Position numbers and translations under genes: made by a program
In this document: piece by piece, positions 15,832 to 25,221 of the stretch
Numbering within the stretch: the first letter of the stretch is position 1
Layout: each line of letters begins with the position of its first letter
Notes under the pieces: generated by a model
Databases searched by the model: none
Seen by the model: only the letters and a program-made list of their open reading frames with translations
What the model was told of the DNA's origin: nothing
From: Alphaproteobacteria bacterium
Lineage (GTDB): Bacteria > Pseudomonadota > Alphaproteobacteria > Rickettsiales > UBA998
Assembly (NCBI GenBank): GCA_004292675.1
Contig: RDXO01000026.1
Location: 1-43,718 of the forward strand
Direction of reading: 5' to 3'
Length of the DNA: 43,718 bases

Positions 15832-16430
15832 TGGCACGTTTTAACCTATGTGAGTTTACCGCAGGTGTGAACCGCCACGATGCCTTGCCTCCCTATAGCT
15901 TGCCTGAGGTGGCATTTGCAGGGCGTTCCAATGTTGGAAAATCAAGCCTGATTAATGCCGTGTTGGGCAAGCGCGATTTGGCGCGTACTTCACAAACGCC
16001 GGGGCGTACACGGCAACTGAATTTTTTCCGTATTGACGAAACATTTTTTGTGGTTGATTTGCCGGGCTATGGGTTTGCGGAAGCATCCAAACGGGATATT
16101 AAACAATGGACGCAACTCACGCGTGATTATTTGTGTGGCCGCCCGACATTGCGTCGGGTGTTTTTGCTTCTGGATGCACGGCGCGATAAGATCAATGAGG
16201 ATGATCAAGCATGGATGACGATGCTCGATGAATCTGCCGTCACCTATCAATGTGTGTTGACAAAAGTGGATAAGGTAACGCAGGCGCACCATCAGATGCG
16301 TATTGAGCAACTACAAGCCGTGTTGCGTCGTCACCCTGCTGCACTGCCTGAGATTATCTCTACCTCCAGTGACGATGGAACGGGACTTGATGTGATGCGT
16401 AGTACCATTTTTTCTGTTAGTCGTTATTAA
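15831..16430 (+). CDS. engB: Ribosome-assembly GTPase EngB/YihA
   Basis: A 199-aa TRAFAC-class GTPase for 50S subunit assembly. G1 GRSNVGKS is at 31-38, the TPGRTRQLNFF switch at 56-66, G3 DLPGYG at 76-81, G4 is TKVDK, and STSSDDGTG is in the G5 position. The family-typical EVAFAGRSNVGKSSLIN is intact. It is coupled to yidC through TAATG, and yidC-engB adjacency is common in alphaproteobacteria. Confidence 0.95.
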   Translation: MARFNLCEFTAGVNRHDALPPYSLPEVAFAGRSNVGKSSLINAVLGKRDLARTSQTPGRTRQLNFFRIDETFFVVDLPGYGFAEASKRDIKQWTQLTRDYLCGRPTLRRVFLLLDARRDKINEDDQAWMTMLDESAVTYQCVLTKVDKVTQAHHQMRIEQLQAVLRRHPAALPEIISTSSDDGTGLDVMRSTIFSVSRY

Positions 16431-16442
16431 AAAGGAGTTGGG

Positions 16443-16859
16443 ATGAGCAACATACATTATCCTGCCCGTCTTGGTGTGCATCGATTGCGCTTGACTCCGC
16501 ATTTGGGGTATGGTGAAGCCGAGCGTGCTGTCCCGCAAGCGATTGAGGTGAGTGTTGATCTGTATCTTCCTCAGCTTCCTGAAGCATGTGCGCGTGATGA
16601 TGGAGCATTTTTATGCTATCATCAATTAGCAGACGTGATTAAAGAGGTAGCCTATGCGCAGCCCTATGCATTGATTGAATATATGGCGATGCGTATCTGT
16701 GCCGCGATTGATGCGTGGTTGGAGCATCACGCTCCCTTAGCAGGGGTGCGCGATGTACGTTATTGTTTTCATTTGGCAAAAGTGCAAGCCGCCGTACCCG
16801 ATCTTTTAGGGGGATCGTCCTTCACCTATTCAACCTTGCCACAGGGAGTACCGCAATGA
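16443..16859 (+). CDS. folB: FolB-family dihydroneopterin aldolase
   Basis: A 138-aa pterin enzyme of the FolB/tunnelling fold that converts dihydroneopterin to 6-hydroxymethyl-dihydropterin in folate synthesis. Features are the LGYGEAER...PQAIEVSVDLYLP opening, the DDGAFLCYHQLADVI segment matching the D-x(5-6)-(D/C)Y-x-x-L/V core, and LIEYMAMRI with the conserved Glu that binds the pterin. AAGGAG five bases before the ATG is the best Shine-Dalgarno in this operon. folK follows with an ATGA overlap, which strengthens the call, since FolK uses the FolB product. Confidence 0.82.
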   Translation: MSNIHYPARLGVHRLRLTPHLGYGEAERAVPQAIEVSVDLYLPQLPEACARDDGAFLCYHQLADVIKEVAYAQPYALIEYMAMRICAAIDAWLEHHAPLAGVRDVRYCFHLAKVQAAVPDLLGGSSFTYSTLPQGVPQ

Positions 16860-17308
16860 ATTCCTTCCCCTATGTTGCCTTTGGGCTTGGTAGCAATATC
16901 GGGGATCGTGAAGTTCAGTTGCGTTGTGCGGTGGAGAAGATTCGTAGTTCTCCGTTGCTGTGCGGGGCAACATTGCGTTGTTCGGAGATTTATCGATCAG
17001 AGGCTTTGTTGCCGAGTGATGCACCCAAGGCGTGGGATATGCCTTTTGTGAATCAGGTGGTGGTCGTGCATATGGCGCACCCTATCGATGAGGCATCAGC
17101 CTATGCTTTGCTGGATTTATGCAAAGAGATAGAGCGCGATCTAGGGCGTGTGCCACGGGGGCATTGGGGACCAAGAGAAATTGATGTGGATATTATCATG
17201 ATTGAGGGGTTCACGCTGCATAGCGAAGCGTTGACCCTCCCGCATCCACAGGCGCACTTGCGTGATTTTGTAATGATTCCGCTGCGTGCTTTGGGGTGTG
17301 ATTTATAG
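16856..17308 (+). CDS. folK: Hydroxymethyl-dihydropterin pyrophosphokinase
   Basis: A 150-aa HPPK that activates the FolB product for condensation with p-aminobenzoate. It shows the family opening FGLGSNIGDRE, FVNQVVVV, and the catalytic segment RVPRGHWGPREIDVDII with the paired Asp that bind magnesium. TLPHPQAHLRDFVMIPL is the usual C-terminal motif. The start is the ATG of an ATGA overlap with folB. The stop overlaps the convergent dsbD-like stop by a few bases, so no separate terminator exists between them. Confidence 0.93.
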   Translation: MNSFPYVAFGLGSNIGDREVQLRCAVEKIRSSPLLCGATLRCSEIYRSEALLPSDAPKAWDMPFVNQVVVVHMAHPIDEASAYALLDLCKEIERDLGRVPRGHWGPREIDVDIIMIEGFTLHSEALTLPHPQAHLRDFVMIPLRALGCDL

Positions 17309-19330
17309 TGCTTCCAATAAACCCACAATCGACGATGGTGTGATAATCTGAGGCAAGACAACGGCATCCGCGTGCGGTGGGTAATAGACATAAAGCGGTA
17401 CACCAGCGCGCCCATGCTGTTGCAAGAATGTGGTGATGGATGCATCATGGCGCGTCCAATCCGCCACCATCACATGCACTTTGCGTTGTGTTAAGGCGTG
17501 CTGCACAGCACTATCACGCAATGTGGTGCGCTCATTATATTTGCAGGTGATGCACCAATCAGCGGTAGCATAAATAAAGACGGGTTCATCTTTTGCGCGC
17601 CATGCTTCTAATTGCTCGGCATTATAGGGCGTAGCGTTGAGGGTAGCAGGGGCTGTGTTATCCATGCTATGCAGCAACCATAATATGCTAAATAGGGATA
17701 GGCTTAAACCTCCCCATGTGCGCATCGTATGATTGTTGCCATGACCAAGCCATAACCAAAACGCGCTAAGAATTGCGAGGGCAAGCCACAGCGCAAGCGC
17801 ATCCAATCCCGCTTGACGGGCAAGCACCCATAACAACCATGCGCTGGTGGCATACATAGGAAAAGCAAGAAACTCTTTGAAGCGTTGCATCCATGCGCCT
17901 GATTTAGGGAGGAATCGCCCTAAAGCGGGGATGGTGCTAATTAGTAGAAAGGGGGCTGCCATCCCAAGAGCAAGGGCAGTGAAAATCATCAGCACGATGA
18001 ATGGTGATTGCGTTAAGGCAAAACCAAGGGCGGGTGCCATTAAGGGGGCGGTGCATGGTGTGGCAACAACAACGGCAAGCAGACCTGTCATGGCACTCGT
18101 GCGATAGGAAGACGTTGTGGACGCTCCGCCCGATAAGGTGATGCTTGGAAGATGGAATAATCCTGAAAGATTCCAGCCCACCATTAACATCAACCATGCA
18201 AGCAACGCGATGAATAATGGATGTTGCAGTTGAAAGCCCCATCCAAGGGCATGACCTGCGCTGCGTAGTGCTAATAATGTCGCGGCAATGATAAGGAAAC
18301 TTGCGACGACTCCCCCTGTATAGGCAAGGGCGTGGCGTATGCTTTCACGTCGGGCGTTGGGATCATGTTGGTGCTTGATGAGAGAAAAAATCTTGAGTGA
18401 GAGGATGGGAAGCACGCATGGCATAAAGTTAAGCAATGTTCCGCCACCAAAAGCCAAGAGTACCGCGATAATCCATGTTATGGATGGGGCGGGGACTGAG
18501 GTGGCATTGTGTGCGGGGGTGAGGCGTTCATCATGCTGTGCGCGTAATTCTAAGATGGTATCGCCTAACTGCACCACAAAAGGGAAGCGCTGTGGTTGCT
18601 TGGCGGTTTTAGAAAGAAGTGCGCGCCCTTGCCAACCCTCTTTGGTATCTATCCATGTTATGGCGGGATGATTGCTTATGACGGAATCATCGGAGGGGAA
18701 AAAAGCCGTGGGCGGGGTACGTGCATCATAGAATGAACGCGGGAGCTGTAGGATGACTTCTTGGTTTAGGATGCGAAAATGTGGTGGTGCATCATTATGT
18801 GGTTTAGGGATGGATGCAATAATCTTCGTGAAGTCTGCATCTGTGGTGGGCGGGATAGTGCTTGCTGCGACATCAAGTGCAAGTTCTGCGGATTCAGGCA
18901 CGCATTGTTCCGCGTTACAGACCAGCCATTCAGCGCGCACTTTTAGATGATCGACATGTGAAACTCCGTGCGGTGGGGTAATGCGCACGAGATAATACGC
19001 ATCATCACTATAGCCATAGGTGATTAGCTCTGAGAGTTCATAGCGATGCGGTAGGGGATAATGGATCGCGCTTGCTGTATAGCCTTCGGGGAGTGTCCAG
19101 TGCAGCGTTGGGGCAAAGCCCGAATCCCCCGCATAATGCCAATAGCTGTGCCATCCTTCGTCTAAATCAAGATGCAGTGCTACCCAAAAAATTTGGCTTT
19201 GTTCATAGGTGGCAGAGGAAGTAATGAGCTGTGCGGTGCTGTGATCAGTGCGCTGCGCTGTGCCTTTATGCCATGCTTGTGCGTGGAGGGGAAGCAGGAG
19301 CATAAGTAAGCATAAAAGGAGTCGCAACAT
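17303..19330 (-). CDS. dsbD: DsbD-like thiol:disulfide interchange protein
   Basis: A 675-aa protein that carries electrons from cytoplasmic thioredoxin to the periplasm. A signal peptide (about 1-19) leads to an N-terminal periplasmic domain with C138 and C143. A membrane domain of about eight segments has the paired redox Cys C305 (NFMPCVLPIL) and C426 (VATPCTAPL). A C-terminal thioredoxin-like domain carries C593-x-x-C596 (ADWCITCK). All three redox pairs are intact. The N-terminal domain is longer than in E. coli DsbD and resembles the ScsB-type arrangement, so ScsB is an alternative name. The ATG at 19330, seven bases after the ispH stop, starts the signal sequence directly. Confidence 0.88.
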   Translation of the reverse strand: MLRLLLCLLMLLLPLHAQAWHKGTAQRTDHSTAQLITSSATYEQSQIFWVALHLDLDEGWHSYWHYAGDSGFAPTLHWTLPEGYTASAIHYPLPHRYELSELITYGYSDDAYYLVRITPPHGVSHVDHLKVRAEWLVCNAEQCVPESAELALDVAASTIPPTTDADFTKIIASIPKPHNDAPPHFRILNQEVILQLPRSFYDARTPPTAFFPSDDSVISNHPAITWIDTKEGWQGRALLSKTAKQPQRFPFVVQLGDTILELRAQHDERLTPAHNATSVPAPSITWIIAVLLAFGGGTLLNFMPCVLPILSLKIFSLIKHQHDPNARRESIRHALAYTGGVVASFLIIAATLLALRSAGHALGWGFQLQHPLFIALLAWLMLMVGWNLSGLFHLPSITLSGGASTTSSYRTSAMTGLLAVVVATPCTAPLMAPALGFALTQSPFIVLMIFTALALGMAAPFLLISTIPALGRFLPKSGAWMQRFKEFLAFPMYATSAWLLWVLARQAGLDALALWLALAILSAFWLWLGHGNNHTMRTWGGLSLSLFSILWLLHSMDNTAPATLNATPYNAEQLEAWRAKDEPVFIYATADWCITCKYNERTTLRDSAVQHALTQRKVHVMVADWTRHDASITTFLQQHGRAGVPLYVYYPPHADAVVLPQIITPSSIVGLLEAL

Positions 19331-19337
19331 AATGTTT

Positions 19338-20279
19338 CTATGATCCAGTGAGTTCGGGAGGTAACTTAAATACGGTGGATTCTTTTTTATAGCTAAGTAA
19401 TTCGACATGATAATGCCCAAGCGATTGCACGCTATGCACTACTTCTTCCACTAAAGATTCAGGAGCAGATGCCCCCGCTGTAATGCCTACACTCGGATTG
19501 CCAACAAGCCATTCAGGATGTAGGGCGCGTGCATCATCAATCAGATAAGCGCGCATCCCCATTTCTTCGCCTAAATCACGCAAGCGGTTGGAATTGGAGC
19601 TATTGACTGATCCCACGACAATCAAGACTTCCGTTTTTCCCTGCAATTCACGTACTGCATTTTGACGATTTTGTGTGGCATAGCAGATGTCACGCGTATC
19701 AGGCCCGGTGATGGAGGGAAAACGCTTCACTAAGGCTTCAATGATGTTTTTGGTATCATCCACGCTTAAGGTGGTTTGCGTGACATAGGACAACGCTTCT
19801 GGATCATGCACCTTAATGTGTGCCACATCTTTTACTGATCCTACCAAAAGCATTTGCCCTTGGATACGCCCCATCGTGCCTTCAACTTCAGGATGCCCCT
19901 CATGCCCAATCAGAATGATTTGCCGTCCTGCGGCTTCATAGCGTTGCGCTTCCATATGCACTTTGGTAACAAGCGGGCAGGTAGCATCAATCACGGGTAA
20001 GTCGCGCAATGCTGCGCTTTGTTCCACTTTTTCCGAAATGCCATGTGCGGAGAAAATGGTAATGCCACCATCGGGAACATCCTCCACTTCCTTCACAAAC
20101 ACCACACCACGGGCGCGTAAATCTTCGACCACCCAACGATTATGTACAATCTCATGACGCACATAGATGGGTGCGCCATATTTTTTCAATGCTAATTCAA
20201 CAATTTGAATGGCACGCTCCACACCCGCACAAAAACCACGAGGTTCACAAAGATAAATGGGCGTTGTGGCAGCAGACAT
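19338..20279 (-). CDS. ispH: 4-hydroxy-3-methylbut-2-enyl diphosphate reductase
   Basis: A 313-aa Fe-S enzyme for the last step of the MEP isoprenoid pathway (IspH/LytB). Three Cys for the cluster are visible: C17 in GFCAGV, one in DATCPLVTKVH and one in DICYATQNRQ. The active-site segments RHEIVHN, GHEGHPEVEGT, SSNSNRL and GITAGASAPE are also intact. It lies 20 bases after the SPOR-domain gene and 7 bases before the dsbD-like gene. No strong ribosome-binding site is seen. Confidence 0.96.
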   Translation of the reverse strand: MSAATTPIYLCEPRGFCAGVERAIQIVELALKKYGAPIYVRHEIVHNRWVVEDLRARGVVFVKEVEDVPDGGITIFSAHGISEKVEQSAALRDLPVIDATCPLVTKVHMEAQRYEAAGRQIILIGHEGHPEVEGTMGRIQGQMLLVGSVKDVAHIKVHDPEALSYVTQTTLSVDDTKNIIEALVKRFPSITGPDTRDICYATQNRQNAVRELQGKTEVLIVVGSVNSSNSNRLRDLGEEMGMRAYLIDDARALHPEWLVGNPSVGITAGASAPESLVEEVVHSVQSLGHYHVELLSYKKESTVFKLPPELTGS

Positions 20280-20298
20280 AAGAAGAACTCACGCGAAG

Positions 20299-21633
20299 TT
20301 ATTTAACCACAATACACAATGTTCCTTGCGCTTTCAAGCTATTGCACATATAGGAAGCAGTGTTGTGATCCTTAAATGGCCCTGCACGCAAACGGAATAG
20401 GCTTCCTGAATTATTGCCACGATTTGGTGCCATCACATCTTTGCGCGTCGTGCGTAGGATGCCACTATGATTTGTTGCCAATTCATTCCATTTTTCATCC
20501 GCAGCACGCGGCGACATGAACGAACCTAATTGCACGAAATATGAACCGCCCATACCCGCATAAGGCGATGCAGTGCCACGCGATGCCATGGCAGCACGAC
20601 GGCGATTGACATAAGCCTGTTCACGGGAGACGGCGTGACGATTTTGTGCAGCCTGCGCACGTGTCGCATAGCCTTTTTCATAACGCACTGATCCGCCTAG
20701 GTCTTTAATGCCACGGCAGCGCATTTTTTCAGGCAAGGTGAGTGCGCAAATACGACGTATCGGACGTGTAGTCATGAACGGCCCAATGCGCAATGAGATA
20801 AGCTGTTGATTACCACGATTGCCAAAAGGACGCGTCATGCGGATACGTAATTTTGGCGGCAACATCCTATCGCGTGACTTCAGCAAGCGTACATATTGCG
20901 CGGCTGCTTGAGCGTTTTTGAAAAATGCGATTTCTGCCCAAAGAGAGCTTAGGCGGCTAGAATCATTCGGATGGGCATCCGCTAGACGATTGCCACGTTC
21001 AATATAGGGGTTCGCGCTTGCGCCATCTTCAGAAAGCGGCACGGGAATTGCTTCTTCCACCGCAATGGTAGGAGAGCTAGCTACTGGAGCGTTCGGCACG
21101 TTGGTGGATGCAGAAGCAGGAAATTGTTGCGCGCTTTCATCGGGCGATGCTGAGGCAACATAGTTCGTTGCGACTTGTGGCGTTGGTGCTGCTTTTGGCG
21201 TATCTGCATCTGATGTTGGGGGAACTGCCTCGGCAGTGACGGCATCTTCATCAAAGGCAATTTTCTGTTCCTTGCCCGTACCCATATCGGAATCGTCGGT
21301 AGTGAACATCGCTGTTTCTGCCACATAGCATTCATGCCCACGCGTCATAATTTTTGAGCAGAGTTCCTCCGCTTCTTCGCGTGATGGAATAGGCCCTGCT
21401 TGCGTGCGGTAACTCACAAAATTATCAGGGCGCATCATGATCTCATTGGGAGTATAACGCAATGATTCAAACTCCTCAGGGAATGTTTGCGTCATTTTTT
21501 TCCAATGCGCTGATGCTTGCTCTTCAGATTCAAACGTTCCAAGCTGTACCATAAACATGGTTTGTGACGATGCCTTCATAGGAATCATGGCAGTGCAAAG
21601 TAACGAAAGAAGGCAGGCGTGACGAAATTTCAT
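20299..21633 (-). CDS. Secreted protein with three SPOR-type repeats
   Basis: A 444-aa exported protein with a signal peptide (MKFRHACLLSLLCTAMIPMKASS). Three segments resemble SPOR domains, which bind septal peptidoglycan stripped of stem peptides. The first is at 27-105 (MFMVQLGTFESEEQA...YRTQAGPIPSREEAEELC). A degenerate second is at about 231-312 (LWAEIAFFKNAQAAAQY...SLRIGPF). A clear third is at 364-444 (SYFVQLGSFMSPRAADEKW...FRLRAGPFKDHNTASYMC). An Ala/Pro/Thr-rich linker spans about 130-200. There is no catalytic or transmembrane domain. The ATG at 21633 starts the signal peptide, and a frame back to 21705 is not needed. A role at the division site is inferred from SPOR only. Confidence 0.78.
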   Translation of the reverse strand: MKFRHACLLSLLCTAMIPMKASSQTMFMVQLGTFESEEQASAHWKKMTQTFPEEFESLRYTPNEIMMRPDNFVSYRTQAGPIPSREEAEELCSKIMTRGHECYVAETAMFTTDDSDMGTGKEQKIAFDEDAVTAEAVPPTSDADTPKAAPTPQVATNYVASASPDESAQQFPASASTNVPNAPVASSPTIAVEEAIPVPLSEDGASANPYIERGNRLADAHPNDSSRLSSLWAEIAFFKNAQAAAQYVRLLKSRDRMLPPKLRIRMTRPFGNRGNQQLISLRIGPFMTTRPIRRICALTLPEKMRCRGIKDLGGSVRYEKGYATRAQAAQNRHAVSREQAYVNRRRAAMASRGTASPYAGMGGSYFVQLGSFMSPRAADEKWNELATNHSGILRTTRKDVMAPNRGNNSGSLFRLRAGPFKDHNTASYMCNSLKAQGTLCIVVK

Positions 21634-21691
21634 AGAAGTAGTAGTTCCAACATCGAGGTTCAGAATAATTAAAATATTAAAGTCCAGCATA

Positions 21692-21760
21692 CTATAGCAG
21701 TTCAATTTTATAAATACACATATTTATGTGCTATTTATCAAAGTTGAGTACTGCTATAAG
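21692..21760. repeat. Long palindrome, first of a pair
   Basis: CTATAGCAGT-TCAA (from 21692) pairs with TTGAGTACTGCTATAAG (ending 21760), with inner arms TAAATA.CACATA and TATGTG.TATTTA. The stem has about 28 pairs with a few bulges. It lies in the 360-base spacer 21634-21993, which carries no gene. Confidence 0.7.
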
Positions 21761-21770
21761 TCATTAAAAT

Positions 21771-21834
21771 ATATAGTACTACTCAGTTTTATAGCGCATC
21801 ATAGACATGCAAATATAAAACTGAAGTACTATAT
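21771..21834. repeat. Long palindrome, second of a pair
   Basis: ATATAGTACT (21771-21780) pairs with AGTACTATAT (21825-21834), and inside it CAGTTTTATA pairs with TATAAAACTG. The loop is about 18 bases. Read in the opposite direction, the upstream palindrome shares GTACT, TAG(C)-CAT and AAAA-TGAA blocks with this one, so the two look like diverged copies of one element in inverted order. Confidence 0.7.
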
Positions 21835-21923
21835 CATAGCAATTATCAGCAAAGATTAAAGCAAAAATTTGCCATGCCTCAAAGTTTCATGCATGACTGT
21901 GATGAAAAAGACGACAAGATTTA

Positions 21924-21952
21924 TTGCATTATGCTGTTATTCGCTGTAGATG
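21924..21952 (+). promoter_or_regulatory. Possible promoter for lysK
   Basis: TTGCAT (21924-21929), 17 bases, then TAGATG (21947-21952), 42 bases before the lysK ATG. The -35 match is fair and the -10 match is weak. Assigned by eye. Confidence 0.28.
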
Positions 21953-21993
21953 TGATGCAGAAACATTAAAAAATACATAGCAAGGATCGTAAT

Positions 21994-23559
21994 ATGAGTG
22001 TGCAACCTAAAACTTGGCCTTTTGTTGAAGCCGCTAAATTGGTGGAACGCCATCGTGCAGGGAAGTGTCGTAATGCGCAACTCATTTTTTCCACAGGCTA
22101 TGGACCTTCGGGCTTGCCACATATCGGTACATTTGGTGAAGTGGCGCGTACCACGATGGTGATGCACGCTTTTCGTCAACTTAGCGATGTGCCGATCAAA
22201 CTTATTTGTTTTTCCGATGATATGGACGGAATGCGCAAGATTCCTGATAATATCCCCAATGCGGAGCGTTTAAGTGCCTATATTGATCAGCCACTCACCA
22301 GCGTACCTGATCCTTTTGGAACGCACGCAAGCTATGGCGATCATATGAATGCCCGTTTATGCCATTTTCTTGATCAGTTCGGTTTTGAGTATGAGTTTTA
22401 TTCAGCAACGGCATGTTATCGCTCGGGGCTATTTAATGAGATGCTTATGCGTGTGGCGCAGCGTTATGATGCTATTATGAAGATCATGTTGCCCACACTC
22501 GGAGATGAGCGCAAGCAAACCTATAGTCCGTTTTTGCCCATTTCACCAACAACGGGAAAAATTTTATACGTACCGATGAAGCATGTCGATGCTGGTGCGG
22601 GAACAATTACCTTTGAAGAAGATGGACGTGATGTCACTATAGAGGTAACGAACGGCACATGCAAATTGCAATGGAAGCCTGATTTTGGTATGCGCTGGGC
22701 TGCCCTTGGGGTGGATTTTGAGATGTACGGCAAGGATCATCTGGTGAATGGCAAGATTTACTCCGCTATTTGTCGGGTGCTTGGAGCTGAGCCACCACAG
22801 CAATTTAATTATGAGTTATTCTTAGATAAGGACGGGCAGAAGATTTCTAAATCCAAAGGTAATGGGCTATCGCTGGAAGAATGGTTGACCTACGCCCCGC
22901 AGGAAAGTTTATCGCTCTATATGTATCAATCACCATCGAAAGCGAAGCGTTTGCATTTTGATGTAATCCCAAAAGCGGTGGATGAATATATGGCGTATTT
23001 GCGCGCTTATCACGCAACGGAAGATGTGCTGGCGCGCTTGGATAATCCTGTATGGGTGATTCATGGTGGGGACGTTCCTACTTATGAAGATATAGGGATT
23101 AGTTTTTCGCTATTGTTGAACTTGGCGAGCGCGTGTAACCCTGAGGATAAGGGCGTGCTTTGGGGCTTTATTAGCCGTATGGTGAAGGGGGTGCGTGCGG
23201 AGGATTATCCCTTGCTGGATCGGCTTACCCACTATGCTGTGCGCTATTATCATGATGTTGTGAAGCCTGCCAAACATTATCGTAGCGTTGAAGAAGGCAG
23301 AGAGCGTGATGCCCTCAACGCTTTGGCGCATATGCTTGAGGGTGAATTGAACGGCTTGGTTGATGCTGAGCGATTGCAGGAGGCTATTTATGCTATCGGG
23401 CGTGAATATTATGGTAAGGAACAGATGCGTGAGTGGTTTTCGTGCATGTATGAGACATTGCTTGGGGCTAGCCAAGGTCCGCGCATGGGTTCGTTTATTG
23501 CCTTGTATGGAACGCAAGAGACGTTGCAATTAATTCACGAAGCGTGCGGGCGGGTGTAA
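21994..23559 (+). CDS. lysK: Class I lysyl-tRNA synthetase
   Basis: A 521-aa enzyme that charges tRNA-Lys. It is the class I form (archaeal type), which is found in many alphaproteobacteria in place of the usual class II enzyme. The class I signatures are HIGH as PHIG (42-45) and KMSKS as KISKS (283-287). Family blocks FSTGYGPSGLPHIGTFGE, DDMDGMRK and YGKDHLVN are present. AAGGATCGTAAT precedes the ATG. It lies where fusA usually precedes tuf. The 133 bases to tuf probably hold a separate tuf promoter. Confidence 0.96.
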   Translation: MSVQPKTWPFVEAAKLVERHRAGKCRNAQLIFSTGYGPSGLPHIGTFGEVARTTMVMHAFRQLSDVPIKLICFSDDMDGMRKIPDNIPNAERLSAYIDQPLTSVPDPFGTHASYGDHMNARLCHFLDQFGFEYEFYSATACYRSGLFNEMLMRVAQRYDAIMKIMLPTLGDERKQTYSPFLPISPTTGKILYVPMKHVDAGAGTITFEEDGRDVTIEVTNGTCKLQWKPDFGMRWAALGVDFEMYGKDHLVNGKIYSAICRVLGAEPPQQFNYELFLDKDGQKISKSKGNGLSLEEWLTYAPQESLSLYMYQSPSKAKRLHFDVIPKAVDEYMAYLRAYHATEDVLARLDNPVWVIHGGDVPTYEDIGISFSLLLNLASACNPEDKGVLWGFISRMVKGVRAEDYPLLDRLTHYAVRYYHDVVKPAKHYRSVEEGRERDALNALAHMLEGELNGLVDAERLQEAIYAIGREYYGKEQMREWFSCMYETLLGASQGPRMGSFIALYGTQETLQLIHEACGRV

Positions 23560-23613
23560 AACAAGGAATTTTTAAGAAAAAATGCAGAAATCATGATTTT
23601 TCAGTTGTTCTTT

Positions 23614-23642
23614 TTGCAAAAATGCGCTAAAGCACTTATTCA
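23614..23642 (+). promoter_or_regulatory. Possible promoter for tuf and the ribosomal cluster
   Basis: TTGCAA (23614-23619), 17 bases, then TATTCA (23637-23642), 51 bases before the tuf ATG. A short palindrome AAATCATGATTT lies just upstream (23588-23599). A strong promoter is expected here because lysK is unlikely to drive the whole cluster, but the exact hexamers are uncertain. Confidence 0.3.
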
Positions 23643-23692
23643 ACATATTTTCCGTATTCATCTGGAACAAACTATTTTTGAAAGGACTAACC

Positions 23693-24883
23693 ATGGCTAG
23701 AGAGAAATTTGAGCGTAAAAAACCGCACGTCAACATTGGTACTATTGGACACGTGGATCACGGTAAAACGTCCCTAACAGCAGCAATCACAAAAGTATTG
23801 GCTGAAGTTGGTAAGGCGACATATAAGGCGTATGACCAAATCGATGGAGCTCCTGAAGAGCGCGCTCGCGGTATTACGATTGCAACGGCGCACGTAGAGT
23901 ATGAAACTGATGCGCGTCACTATGCGCACGTGGATTGCCCAGGACACGCGGATTATGTGAAGAACATGATCACGGGTGCTGCTCAGATGGATGGTGCGAT
24001 TCTCGTAGTATCTGCTGCTGATGGTCCTATGCCGCAAACGCGTGAGCATATCTTGCTTGCTCGTCAGGTGGGTGTTCCTGCTATCGTGGTGTTCTTGAAC
24101 AAATGCGATATGGTGGATGATGAAGAGTTGCTTGAGTTGGTTGAGATGGAAGTGCGTGAGCTTCTTTCTATGTATGGCTTCCCAGGTGATGATATTCCGA
24201 TCGTTAAAGGTTCTGCTTTGGCTGCTCTTGATGGTTCAAATGAGAAATTGGGCAAGGAAGCGATCTATGAATTGATGAAGCAAGTGGATGCATATATTCC
24301 GCAACCTGCTCGTGAAATTGATCGTCCGTTCTTGATGCCGATTGAGGATGTATTCTCTATCTCTGGTCGTGGCACGGTAGTGACTGGTCGCGTAGAGTTG
24401 GGTGTCATCAATGTTGGTGATGAAGTCGAGATTATTGGTATTCGCACAACGCAAAAAACAACCTGCACGGGCGTGGAAATGTTCCGCAAATTGCTTGATC
24501 GTGGTGAAGCTGGTGATAACGTAGGTGTCTTGTTGCGTGGTACAAAGCGCGAAGATGTGGAGCGTGGTCAAGTATTGGCGAAGCCGGGTTCTATTAATCC
24601 GCATACAAAATTTATGGCAGAAACCTACATCTTGACAAAAGAAGAAGGTGGTCGTCATACTCCGTTCTTCTCAAACTATCGTCCGCAGTTTTACTTCCGT
24701 ACAACGGATGTGACTGGTTCGGTGAAGTTGCCTGAAGGCACAGAGATGGTTATGCCGGGTGATAACATCACGATGGAAGTGGAATTGATTGCTCCTATCG
24801 CGATGGATGAAGGTTTGCGCTTTGCGATTCGTGAAGGTGGACGTACCGTAGGTGCGGGTGTTGTAGCTAAGGTGATTGCGTAG
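23693..24883 (+). CDS. tuf: Elongation factor Tu
   Basis: A 396-aa translational GTPase that delivers aminoacyl-tRNA to the ribosome. G1 is [16 protein letters not shown] and NKCDMVDD are present, and the switch region has [13 protein letters not shown]. Domains 2 and 3 are complete. The ATG at 23693 has AAAGGA seven bases upstream and gives the invariant [21 protein letters not shown] start. rpsJ follows after four bases. Only this tuf copy is in the window, and fusA, rpsG and rpsL are not upstream, a split also known from Rickettsia. Confidence 0.98.
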   Translation: MAREKFERKKPHVNIGTIGHVDHGKTSLTAAITKVLAEVGKATYKAYDQIDGAPEERARGITIATAHVEYETDARHYAHVDCPGHADYVKNMITGAAQMDGAILVVSAADGPMPQTREHILLARQVGVPAIVVFLNKCDMVDDEELLELVEMEVRELLSMYGFPGDDIPIVKGSALAALDGSNEKLGKEAIYELMKQVDAYIPQPAREIDRPFLMPIEDVFSISGRGTVVTGRVELGVINVGDEVEIIGIRTTQKTTCTGVEMFRKLLDRGEAGDNVGVLLRGTKREDVERGQVLAKPGSINPHTKFMAETYILTKEEGGRHTPFFSNYRPQFYFRTTDVTGSVKLPEGTEMVMPGDNITMEVELIAPIAMDEGLRFAIREGGRTVGAGVVAKVIA

Positions 24884-24887
24884 TTCT

Positions 24888-25214
24888 ATGTTGTTAGATC
24901 AGAAAATACGTATTTGTCTTCAGGCGTTTGATCATCGTATCCTTGATGGTTCTACCTCTGAGATCGTCAATACGGCAAAAAGAACGGGAGCGCGTGTTCG
25001 TGGTCCTGTGCCTATGCCGCGCCGTATTAATCGCTTTACGGTGAATCGTTCGCCGCACGTGAACAAAAAATCACGTGAGCAGTTTGAGATTCGTACTCAT
25101 AAGCGTTTGATTGATGTTGTGGATGCTACGCCGCAAACGGTTGATGCTCTCGGTAAATTAGATTTACCAGCGGGTGTTGATGTGCAGATTCGTGTGATTG
25201 GGTCTGCAAAGTAA
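24888..25214 (+). CDS. rpsJ: 30S ribosomal protein S10
   Basis: A 108-aa S10/NusE protein of the 30S head that also joins the NusB antitermination complex. [32 protein letters not shown] is the S10 core, here in segments rather than one exact consensus. The ATG at 24888 is four bases after the tuf stop. The N-terminus starts [16 protein letters not shown]. It is slightly longer than the usual 102-103 aa at both ends. Confidence 0.97.
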   Translation: MLLDQKIRICLQAFDHRILDGSTSEIVNTAKRTGARVRGPVPMPRRINRFTVNRSPHVNKKSREQFEIRTHKRLIDVVDATPQTVDALGKLDLPAGVDVQIRVIGSAK

Positions 25215-25221
25215 AGTAAAT

